DNA of 64,000 nucleotides, taken from assembly GCF_000018405.1 (NCBI RefSeq), contig NC_009943.1:509255-573254 (forward strand), written 5' to 3'. Below are positions 1 through 5,862 of this stretch, piece by piece. This stretch comes from Desulfosudis oleivorans Hxd3 (GTDB lineage Bacteria > Desulfobacterota > Desulfobacteria > Desulfobacterales > Desulfosudaceae). Numbering within the stretch: position 1 is the stretch's first letter; every line of letters starts with the position of its first letter. The translations under genes and the position numbers were made by a program. Below the pieces are notes generated by a model. The model saw only the letters and a list, made by a program, of their open reading frames with translations. It made no database searches and was not told where the DNA came from.

Positions 1-1
1 T

Positions 2-766
2 CCCCAGAGGCCCCCCAACCTGTGCGCGGGCTGCTCCCACCGGGCCACCTTTTACGCGGTAAAAAAAGCCGCGGAAGGGTATGACACGATCTTTCCCACG
101 GACATCGGGTGCTACACCCTGGGGTTTCTGCCGCCGCTCTCCATGGGCGATTTTCTGATCTGCATGGGATCTTCCGTGGGCACGGCCTGCGGGTTTTCCC
201 GGGCATCGAACCAGAAGGTGGTGGCCTTTATCGGGGATTCCACCTTTTTCCATTCCGGCATTCCGGCCCTGATCAACGGGGTGTTCAACAACCACGACTT
301 TACCCTGGTGATCCTGGACAACGGCACCACCGCCATGACCGGGCACCAGCCACACCCCGGCGTGGACATGGACGAGCTCAATTTTTCCGGTTTTCAGCGG
401 GTCTCCATCGAGGCACTGGTCAAAGGCGCCGGCGTTCAGCACGTGTCAGTGATCCGGCCCTACAACCTGAAAAAAAGTATTGAGGCGATTCGGGAGGCCA
501 TTGAATTCAAGGGCGTTTCCGTGGTCATTGCACGGGAAGAGTGCGTGCTCAAGGCCAAAAGCCTCAAGCGGGGAAGCGCCCGGGTTTTTTACGTGAGCGA
601 CCGGTGCAAAAACCACCGGGACTGCATCAACACCCTGGCCTGCCCGGCTTTTTACGTGGCGGACGGCCGGGTGCAAATCAACCCCAATCTGTGCGCCGGG
701 TGCGCGGTGTGCGTTCAGGTGTGCCCGGAGAAGGCCATTGTGCCGGTAAAACAGGATCAGAAGTAA
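2..766 (+). CDS. iorA: Indolepyruvate ferredoxin oxidoreductase, alpha subunit (C-terminal part)
   Basis: The open frame enters from the left edge, so only the last 254 residues are visible. They match the C-terminal half of IorA, which oxidatively decarboxylates indolepyruvate and other aryl pyruvates to aryl-CoA with reduction of ferredoxin in the cytoplasm. Seen: a CAGCSHR motif near the visible start, a thiamine-diphosphate-binding segment beginning GDSTFFHSG and continuing to an ILDN motif, and a C-terminal ferredoxin motif CAGCAVCVQVCPEKA. It lies 55 bp upstream of iorB on the same strand, the usual operon order. The ATG at 143 is internal, because homology continues upstream of it without a stop. 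Confidence 0.93.
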   Translation, partial: PQRPPNLCAGCSHRATFYAVKKAAEGYDTIFPTDIGCYTLGFLPPLSMGDFLICMGSSVGTACGFSRASNQKVVAFIGDSTFFHSGIPALINGVFNNHDFTLVILDNGTTAMTGHQPHPGVDMDELNFSGFQRVSIEALVKGAGVQHVSVIRPYNLKKSIEAIREAIEFKGVSVVIAREECVLKAKSLKRGSARVFYVSDRCKNHRDCINTLACPAFYVADGRVQINPNLCAGCAVCVQVCPEKAIVPVKQDQK

Positions 767-821
767 GGGTTCAAACGGATTTTAAGAAGACCGGAATATA
801 TAACACGCAAGGCGGATGAAT

Positions 822-1421
822 ATGCAAGATTCCAAACGACTGATACTGGTGGCGGTGGGGGGCCAGGGCAACCTGCTGGCCTCCAAGGTGTTGACCGAAG
901 CGTGCCTGCTGTCCGGCGTGCCGGTGCGCATGAGCGAGGTGCACGGCATGGCCCAGCGGGGCGGAGTGGTGGAGTCGGCCCTGGTGTTCGGCGATGCCGA
1001 AAGCACGATCATTTCCGACGGATGCGCCGACGTGCTGGTGGGGTTTGAACCCTCCGAGGCCCTGCGGGCCCTGGGCCGGTGCAACGCGAACACCGTGGCC
1101 ATCATCAATACCGCGCCCATGCCGCCCTTTACCGTGGCCATCGGCAAAGGGGTTTACCCGGAGGTGGACACCATCAAATCCCTGCTGGCCGCCAAAACAT
1201 CACGGCTGGTGGCCCTGGACGCCAATGCCCTTGCCGCCGAGGCCGGCAGTTCCCTGGCAGTGAACATGGTGCTGCTGGGCGCCCTGATTCAGGCCGGCAT
1301 CCTGCCCCTGTCCGCCGAAACCGTGAAACAGGCCATTGCCGCCACCGTCAAAAAGGCGTTTGTGGAGATCAACTGCAAGGCTTTTGATATGGGCTACGAA
1401 GCCGCCTCAATGGCTGCGTAA
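822..1421 (+). CDS. iorB: Indolepyruvate oxidoreductase, beta subunit
   Basis: About 199 residues of the pyruvate ferredoxin oxidoreductase gamma-type fold, starting with the glycine-rich VAVGGQGNLLASKVL segment and followed by SEVHGMAQRGG, both typical of IorB. It forms the IorAB heterodimer for aromatic amino-acid fermentation or arylacetate activation. An in-frame ATG lies at 816, but the AAGGCGG at 809-815 abuts it. The ATG at 822 has a normal 6-nt spacing and is preferred. The stop codon overlaps the left arm of a palindromic element starting at 1419. Confidence 0.92.
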   Translation: MQDSKRLILVAVGGQGNLLASKVLTEACLLSGVPVRMSEVHGMAQRGGVVESALVFGDAESTIISDGCADVLVGFEPSEALRALGRCNANTVAIINTAPMPPFTVAIGKGVYPEVDTIKSLLAAKTSRLVALDANALAAEAGSSLAVNMVLLGALIQAGILPLSAETVKQAIAATVKKAFVEINCKAFDMGYEAASMAA

Positions 1422-1523
1422 AACGCCCAATCTCTGCGTTGCGCTGCGCCTCTCGTCATGTCACGTACTATCAGTACGCTCCATTCCTCGAGACTTGCGC
1501 GCCTTGCCCTTTAGCGTTTTAGA
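1419..1523. repeat. Palindromic intergenic element, copy 1
   Basis: Outer arms TAAAACGC and GCGTTTTAG bracket a central hairpin CGTACTATCAGTACG. The interior contains AATCTCTGCGT, which recurs in the element at 58602-58743. The left arm overlaps the iorB stop, so the element may also help end the iorAB transcript. No protein-coding signal is seen in it. Confidence 0.6.
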
Positions 1524-1550
1524 AAGTCATCCCCGACCATATTCCTTCGG

Positions 1551-1592
1551 CCTGTTTGTAGTGACGCCGTAAGGCGTTCTACCGCCGGCCGC
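1551..1592 (+). repeat. 42-bp direct repeat, copy 1 (upstream of hicAB)
   Basis: This stretch recurs at 2439-2480 with one mismatch (C at 1583 versus A). It contains a small palindrome ACGCCGTAAGGCGT. The two copies lie upstream of the hicAB and mazEF-like operons respectively. The surrounding gene-less stretch 1524-1755 shows nothing else recognisable. Confidence 0.85.
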
Positions 1593-1755
1593 ACAAGATG
1601 CCCTTACGGGCACACTACAAACCCATCCCACCCAGGGCGTCCAGTTTGTAAATCTCATACAGAAGTAAGAGGTGGTAACAAATTGTAACCACCTTAACAA
1701 TTTAAAAGTTTTCCCGGTCAACCCAAATGCCTTCGCAAAACAGGCCGCCCCCCGC

Positions 1756-1784
1756 TTGACAGCATGGTACCAGAGTAGTATCAT
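1756..1784 (+). promoter_or_regulatory. Predicted hicAB promoter with overlapping operator
   Basis: TTGACA at 1756-1761 and TATCAT at 1779-1784 are separated by 17 bp. An imperfect inverted repeat, ATGGTAC/GTATCAT (1764-1770 and 1778-1784), overlaps the spacer and -10. It is a plausible autoregulatory site for HicB. Only five bases separate the -10 from the hicA ATG, so the message may be leaderless. Confidence 0.6.
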
Positions 1785-1789
1785 GCAAC

Positions 1790-1984
1790 ATGCCAAGAAA
1801 AATACGCCAACTAATCAAAGACCTTGAAAATGCCGGATTTGTTAATCGGGGCGGAAAGGGCAGCCATCGGAATTTCTTACATGAAAAGGGAATTGCCGTC
1901 ACAATCTCAGGTCAACCTGGCGATGATGTAAAACCCTATCAGGAGAAAATTGTTAAGCAGAAGATTGAGGAGGCTAAATCATGA
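1790..1984 (+). CDS. hicA: HicA-family mRNA interferase toxin
   Basis: A 64-residue protein with the HicA double-stranded-RNA-binding-like fold. The conserved GGKGSHRNF segment holds the catalytic His, and a TISGQPGDD stretch follows. HicA toxins cleave mRNA and are neutralised by HicB. The stop overlaps the hicB start by four bases (ATGA), indicating translational coupling. There is no recognisable ribosome binding site upstream and the -10 element ends five bases before the ATG, suggesting a leaderless start. Confidence 0.88.
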   Translation: MPRKIRQLIKDLENAGFVNRGGKGSHRNFLHEKGIAVTISGQPGDDVKPYQEKIVKQKIEEAKS

Positions 1985-2337
1985 AAGATAGAGACCGTTA
2001 TTTAAAAATTGTCGAGTGGTCAGATGAAGATAAATGCTATGTCGGTTCCGTGCCAGGATGGATCGGGAAGTGTTGCCACGGAGACAACGAAGAAAAAGTG
2101 TATCGTCAACTCTGCCGTATCGTTGATGAATGGATTGACATATATAAAAAAGACGGCCAGCCTTTGCCTCCATCTATAAGTGATAAACAGTATTCCGGCA
2201 AGTTTCAATTGCGTACGGGGTGTGAGCTTCACAAGGCTTTAGCAATAAAAGCCCTACAGACCGGTAACAGCCTTAATAATTATTGTATTAATGTTTTGCG
2301 AAAAGAAGTAGCGCCGTCTGAAAAAACCATGGACTGA
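1981..2337 (+). CDS. hicB: HicB-family antitoxin
   Basis: 118 residues. The N-terminal half shows the HicB partial RNase-H fold pattern (YVGSVPGWIGKCCHGDN followed by a helix). The C-terminal half contains a segment ALAIKALQTGNSLNNYC typical of the ribbon-helix-helix or Arc-like DNA-binding domain of HicB proteins. It should bind HicA and repress its own promoter. The last 16 codons lie in a 50-bp repeat that recurs after the mazF-like gene (3178-3227), so the present C-terminus may have been set by recombination. Confidence 0.88.
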   Translation: MKDRDRYLKIVEWSDEDKCYVGSVPGWIGKCCHGDNEEKVYRQLCRIVDEWIDIYKKDGQPLPPSISDKQYSGKFQLRTGCELHKALAIKALQTGNSLNNYCINVLRKEVAPSEKTMD

Positions 2338-2338
2338 C
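2289..2338 (+). repeat. 50-bp direct repeat, copy 1 (3' end of hicB)
   Basis: Identical to 3178-3227 except for one base (A versus C). Here it encodes the C-terminal residues of HicB and the stop. At the second copy it begins with the stop codon of the mazF-like gene. Confidence 0.9.
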
Positions 2339-2340
2339 CA

Positions 2341-2418
2341 CGCTTTGCGGGATTCAGGCAGCATGCCCGCTTTTTGCCGGAAAAACCGCTTGCGCTCGGC
2401 TGCGCCGCAAAGGGCGGG
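2341..2418 (+). repeat. Partial copy of dispersed GC-rich hairpin element
   Basis: This stretch aligns with 57022-57098, sharing the block TTGCGCTCGGCTGCGC and flanking TGCCCGCTTTT and GGGCGGG. The rest of the gene-less gap between hicB and the next antitoxin (2481-2594) shows no further feature I recognise. Confidence 0.65.
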
Positions 2419-2438
2419 ATCGTTATTATGGCGGCAGA

Positions 2439-2480
2439 CCTGTTTGTAGTGACGCCGTAAGGCGTTCTACAGCCGGCCGC
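2439..2480 (+). repeat. 42-bp direct repeat, copy 2 (upstream of mazEF-like pair)
   Basis: Second copy of the 1551-1592 repeat, same orientation, one mismatch. It lies 115 bp upstream of the -35 element of the next toxin-antitoxin operon. Confidence 0.85.
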
Positions 2481-2594
2481 GCACCCCCGGGAGCGCCGCA
2501 CCCCAGTGCGGCAAATCAAACGGCCGGTTGCCACGGGCTGACCACTACCGTATCCCTCATTACCCTGCTTGCCTGTCGGGCCGCATAAAATTGC

Positions 2595-2622
2595 TTGACA
2601 TCATAAGTATAAAACATAATGT
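2595..2622 (+). promoter_or_regulatory. Predicted promoter of mazEF-like operon
   Basis: TTGACA at 2595-2600 and TAATGT at 2617-2622, spacer 16 bp. The antitoxin ATG begins seven bases after the -10, at the expected transcription start, so this mRNA too is predicted to be leaderless. Confidence 0.6.
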
Positions 2623-2628
2623 GCAGTT

Positions 2629-2847
2629 ATGAGAATTACATTATCCATACCAGATGAAGTGGCCCACCGATTCCAGGCGGCAATACCTGCCCGTCAGCGA
2701 TCTGGCCTTGTTACACGTTTATTGGAGCAGGAATTAAAGAAACGTGATAACTCGCTGGCAGCTGCTTGCCGGGCAGCCAATCGTGACAAAGCCTTGGAGC
2801 AAGAGATAGACGAGTGGCAGGCATTTGATGGCGGAATCGAGGAATGA
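2629..2847 (+). CDS. MazE-like ribbon-helix-helix antitoxin
   Basis: 72 residues. The N-terminus MRITLSIPDEVAHRF is the beta-strand and first helix of a ribbon-helix-helix DNA-binding domain. The acidic C-terminus (EQEIDEWQAFDGGIEE) resembles the toxin-binding tail of MazE-type antitoxins. Its 3' end overlaps the start of a MazF-like toxin gene. The predicted role is to neutralise the toxin and repress the operon. The toxin appears frameshifted, so the antitoxin may now be an orphan. Confidence 0.8.
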   Translation: MRITLSIPDEVAHRFQAAIPARQRSGLVTRLLEQELKKRDNSLAAACRAANRDKALEQEIDEWQAFDGGIEE

Positions 2848-3180
2848 CCGAGCCCACTATCATGAGGGGAGACTCTGGTGGGTGAGTCTGGACCCGACGC
2901 AGGGTTCCGGGATTAAAAAAACGCGTCCCTGTGTTGTCCTTTCACACAACACCATAAACCGATTTCGCCGGACGGTTGTTGTGGTTCCTCTTTCCACCGC
3001 TGCAAAATCACATCCACCCATCACGGTTCCGGTGAATTGTCAGGGGGAGCTGCCGTGGCCGTGGTGGATCAGATTCGGGCGGTTGCAAAACACAGGCTCA
3101 AAAAGAAAATTGAGTCGCTATCTCTGGCAGAGCTTGACGAGATCTGCCAGGCAGTCGCTACAATCCTTGAGATCAGATAA
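2828..3180 (+). pseudogene. MazF/PemK-family endoribonuclease toxin, frameshifted
   Basis: The N-terminal part reads as a MazF toxin: RLWWVSLDPTQGSGIKKTRP, then VVLS and VVVPLST. After PVNCQGELP (about 3053) the frame changes. In the +1-shifted frame the expected MazF C-terminus follows immediately (VAVVDQIRAVAKHRLKKK ... ATILEIR) and ends at TAA 3178-3180. One missing base near 3053 explains this. Without it translation runs in a foreign frame to 3226 and yields an unrelated tail. The start is ATG 2828, with an adjacent TTG at 2825. It could be a true loss of function or a sequencing error. Confidence 0.85.
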
Positions 3181-3227
3181 TGTTTTGCGAAAAGAAGTAG
3201 CGCCGTCTGAAACAACCATGGACTGAC
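3178..3227 (+). repeat. 50-bp direct repeat, copy 2 (after mazF-like gene)
   Basis: Second copy of 2289-2338, same orientation, 49 of 50 bases identical. It starts exactly at the ancestral mazF stop codon. Confidence 0.9.
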
Positions 3228-3300
3228 TCAGCAGTTTCACGAATCACCTTGACCGCAGATGCAAGGCCGCGCTCCCGAAGGGTGGAGTACGCCTCCTCTC

Positions 3301-3346
3301 CAAATCGATATCGCTATCGGGATCGGGATCGGGATCGAAATCGACT
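3301..3346 (+). repeat. Hexamer array of the ATCGNN family, copy A
   Basis: A six-base period with units ATCGAT, ATCGCT, ATCGGG and ATCGAA runs through this stretch. It begins CCAAATCGATATCG. Related arrays lie at 27186, 54968 and 56829. The apparent Arg/Tyr/Asp-rich reading frame across it is a by-product of the period, not a gene. Confidence 0.8.
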
Positions 3347-3859
3347 CCGGCTGATCTCTTTCCCATGGCTCAACTTTCATGGGTCATTTTTTTTCCCGCC
3401 CCCCTCTCTAAAATACGTTATCATGCCAATAACTATTTGGTATTAATTAATTTTTACGATCTAACCCCGAAAGATCGTCCCCGAAGATCCCCCCCGGAAA
3501 GATCCATAGGTATATTTTTCCCTGAAAAAAACGAGAAGCGGTATAATCTTCCAATAGGCACAAAATCCCGCAACGAATCAAAGCCCATACAGGCATGATC
3601 AGCCAATCAACGAATTGCAATTATTATAATTATTGACATTCGGCCGGCTGGTTCAGTGTTCTTGTCAAAGTTTTCTCCTCAAAATTGTATAAACTGCTTG
3701 TCATCTAAATGTTAATACCCTTATTTTATTTAACTTTTAATATATTGACAACCAACTTTCAATTGTATTAAATGCTTCAGGGGATATTTTTTCGGTCGGA
3801 AAACAAGAATCACAATAATATTAATGTTAGGTTTATTAAATGATTGATCTATTCCAATC
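3347..3859. other. Gene-less A+T-rich stretch leading into the cassette array
   Basis: No convincing coding sequence is seen. A possible promoter, TTGACA (3745-3750) with TTAAAT (3768-3773) at 17 bp, points toward the first cassette gene. A GTTAGGT at 3826-3832 fits the integron core-site consensus GTTRRRY and would mark the left boundary of cassette 1. No integron integrase or attI site is recognisable. Confidence 0.45.
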
Positions 3860-4327
3860 ATGAAAAAAAGCCTTGTAATAATATGTGTAATTATATTGTC
3901 TTGGGCGTTTATCCCAATAGCCATCGATCACTATAAGATGGGACAATGGAAAAAAGAGTCACTTGAATATACAGACCAGTTCATTGAACTGCTTGCAAAA
4001 GAAAAATATGATGAATTGAGAACACTATATAATATTTCAGGTGACAAGTTAGAAGATTTCAAAATCAAATTTGGAAAGATATCAGATTATAAATATGGCT
4101 TTACAAATTCATCTAAATCTGGAGTTTCTGGCCAGTTTACCGGGTATTTTATGCATTATATTATTCAATTTCATTCCGAAGAATCTTATCAAGGAACATT
4201 TAGCATAAGCATTGATAATAATGGTAATAAGCCCATACCAGGAGAGATTAATTGTTTTACAGTTCGAGGAAGGGACCAAAGCAGAGAAAAAATTTTTCAT
4301 ATATATATGAAAGAAAACAGAAGCTAA
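3860..4327 (+). CDS. Small membrane-anchored or exported protein (cassette 1)
   Basis: 155 residues, no family recognised with certainty. Residues 1-24 form a hydrophobic N-terminal segment after MKKS and could be a signal anchor. The rest is a compact alpha+beta domain with a helix rich in charged residues (ELLAKEKYDELRTLYN) followed by beta-strand-like stretches, resembling small NTF2-like or DUF4019-type extracytoplasmic domains (inference). It is strongly A+T-rich compared with the flanking core genes, and ends directly at an attC-like site. The protein encoded at 5224-5727 has the same layout. Confidence 0.65.
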   Translation: MKKSLVIICVIILSWAFIPIAIDHYKMGQWKKESLEYTDQFIELLAKEKYDELRTLYNISGDKLEDFKIKFGKISDYKYGFTNSSKSGVSGQFTGYFMHYIIQFHSEESYQGTFSISIDNNGNKPIPGEINCFTVRGRDQSREKIFHIYMKENRS

Positions 4328-4445
4328 CAACGCCACTCACCCGGACTCGCAGGGGCGGGCCGCCTTGGTTTTGGCATAGTTTGTTGTTGAACTCACTTTA
4401 GCGAAGTCCGTAAACCCAACTCGCCGGTGGTGGCGGACGTTAGCT
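4322..4445 (+). other. attC-like integron recombination site 1
   Basis: The ends are complementary: AGCTAAC at 4322-4328 pairs with GTTAGCT at 4439-4445. The flanking AACGCCAC and GTGGCGGACGTT and the inner CGGACTCGC and GCGAAGTCCG also pair, giving the bulged hairpin of an attC (59-base element). The length of 124 bp is within the known attC range. It sits immediately after the cassette 1 stop codon, as expected. Confidence 0.8.
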
Positions 4446-4464
4446 CCCATACTAAAATGAACTT

Positions 4465-5046
4465 ATGAATAAATATTTGACATCAAGTGCAATCATTGAC
4501 TGGGATAATCCTAAAGTCATGACGAAAGCAAAGGATCTTGCTCAAGGTGTTGATAGTTCGTTGGAAATTGCAAAAAAATGTTTTATCTATGTCCGTGATG
4601 AAATACAGCATAGCAACGATTACCAACTAAATCCTGTTACATGCAAAGCTTCAGATGTACTCGAACACAAAACAGGATTTTGCTACGCCAAAAGCCATCT
4701 ATTGGCCGCTTTGCTCAGAGCGAATGGAATCCCAGCAGGACTCTGTTATCAGCGGCTTGCCGTTGAGAATGATAAGCCACCATTCTGCTTACATGGCCTT
4801 AATGCTGTATATTTACCAGATTTCGGATGGTATCGCATTGATGCAAGAGGCAATAAAGAAGGCGTCTTTACAGAATTCATACCCCCCGTAGAAAAACTTG
4901 CTTTTCAAATTGTTAATGAGGGTGAGGCAGATTTTCAAGAAATATGGTCAGACCCACTACCTGAAATCAAGAAAGTTCTGGAATCATCAAACTCCTTTCA
5001 GGAAGTAGCTGACAATTTACCTGATATTGAAATTATTAAGAGTTAA
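4465..5046 (+). CDS. Transglutaminase-like cysteine protease-fold protein (cassette 2)
   Basis: 193 residues with the transglutaminase-core pattern: catalytic Cys in KTGFCYAKSHLLAALLR (about residue 73), His in FCLHGLNAVYLP (about 112) and Asp in WYRIDARGNK (about 127). Such proteins are peptidases, amidases or transferases; the substrate is unknown. No signal peptide is seen, so it is probably cytoplasmic. The gene is A+T-rich, on the same strand as the neighbouring cassettes, and followed within its stop codon region by the second attC-like site. Confidence 0.85.
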   Translation: MNKYLTSSAIIDWDNPKVMTKAKDLAQGVDSSLEIAKKCFIYVRDEIQHSNDYQLNPVTCKASDVLEHKTGFCYAKSHLLAALLRANGIPAGLCYQRLAVENDKPPFCLHGLNAVYLPDFGWYRIDARGNKEGVFTEFIPPVEKLAFQIVNEGEADFQEIWSDPLPEIKKVLESSNSFQEVADNLPDIEIIKS

Positions 5047-5168
5047 CAACGAAGCTCAAGGGGACAGTCAGGGCATTCGGGTTTTGAATAATCGGGGGAA
5101 ATTGAACAACCAAAATCTTTAACCAAGTCGGTGGAAGCCCTGGCTGCCATTGGCTTCGGACGTTCCGG
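5041..5168 (+). other. attC-like integron recombination site 2
   Basis: It begins AGTTAAC (5041-5047). GAAGC and CAGTCAGGGC on the left pair with GCCCTGGCTG and GGCTTCGGACGTT on the right. The right core box reads GTTCCGG rather than GTTRRRY. The 3' half is clearly homologous to the third site (shared AGTCGGTG, TGGCTGC and CGG elements at the same spacing). Confidence 0.72.
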
Positions 5169-5194
5169 CGGCGCTGGGCGCCGCCGGAACGTCC
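5158..5194. repeat. Perfect 17-bp inverted repeat at attC junction
   Basis: GGACGTTCCGGCGGCGC at 5158-5174 and its exact reverse complement at 5178-5194 are separated by only three bases. The left arm includes the attC crossover triplet GTT at 5162-5164. There is no T-tract, so a terminator is unlikely. Confidence 0.85.
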
Positions 5195-5223
5195 GAGATG
5201 AGAGAATAAGGAGATATCTAAAA

Positions 5224-5727
5224 ATGAAACTATCACAAGCCCTAATCATTATCCTTCTGGTCGCTAATTTAATAGCAACAATCTGGTTTGGTATTAACAA
5301 AGAGCCCGGTGGAGAGGTTAGCCAAATCGCAAAAGCTGCTCATCATGAACTTCCACCCGTTGTGTCATCGGAAGTCCGGAATGAAATATTTGAAACTTTT
5401 TTTCAATATTTTAATGCTGCCGATTATGACTCCCTTTACAATATGTTTGGGCCGGTTGCTAAAGCTGAGGTGCTGAAAGAGGCGAGTGTAAAAGAGTTTA
5501 AAAGGATGGTTGATTATTTTCACTCAATAGAAAGTGGTGTTTATATCTATTCTGAACTTCTAGGATCGCGGGGGAATACCAATATTTATACGATGTATTA
5601 TTCAGTTAATTTGTCTGAAAAAAGTGAATTCGGCACAAAAGGTACGCTAAAGGTAACCATAGCCGTACAAGGAAACGAATACCAGATATATGGTATTCGT
5701 TTAAATGCAGAGAGCGCCGCTCAATAA
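5224..5727 (+). CDS. Small membrane-anchored or exported protein (cassette 3)
   Basis: 167 residues. The start at 5224 is chosen because AAGGAG precedes it by about ten bases and a hydrophobic segment follows at once (residues 7-22). The upstream in-frame ATG at 5131 lies inside the attC-like site. The mature part holds a helix pair with FFQYFNAADYDSLYNMFG and a beta-rich half (YTMYYSVNLSEKSEFGTKG), again like NTF2/DUF4019-type domains. Function unknown. It shares architecture with the protein at 3860-4327, and its composition is A+T-rich. Confidence 0.65.
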   Translation: MKLSQALIIILLVANLIATIWFGINKEPGGEVSQIAKAAHHELPPVVSSEVRNEIFETFFQYFNAADYDSLYNMFGPVAKAEVLKEASVKEFKRMVDYFHSIESGVYIYSELLGSRGNTNIYTMYYSVNLSEKSEFGTKGTLKVTIAVQGNEYQIYGIRLNAESAAQ

Positions 5728-5846
5728 GTCAGCCCAAAAGGATAGCTAGGACACTCGTTTCTGAACCTTCGAAGGAAACTGAATAATAAGCATTTTTAAG
5801 CGAGTCGGTGACAGTCTTGGCTGCTTTTGGTTGCGGGCGGTCAGAG
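5723..5846 (+). other. attC-like site 3 (degenerate)
   Basis: It aligns with site 2 over its length: GCCCAAAAGGATAGC on the left pairs imperfectly with GCTTTTGGTTGCGGGC on the right, and AGTCGGTGACAGTCTTGGCTG recurs with a few changes. The core boxes are altered (right end GGTCAGAG), so it may no longer be recombinogenic. It marks the right end of the cassette array; the exoribonuclease gene starts downstream. Confidence 0.6.
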
Positions 5847-5862
5847 TATTTCCGCAGCCCAA

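Noticed and set aside
3249-3446. Open frame rich in Arg/Tyr/Asp over the hexamer array
   Set aside because: It is a translation of the ATCGNN period; no ribosome site or family similarity.
3347-3859. Integron integrase or attI in the region left of the first cassette
   Set aside because: No tyrosine-recombinase coding sequence is readable on either strand; only a possible core site at 3826 is seen.
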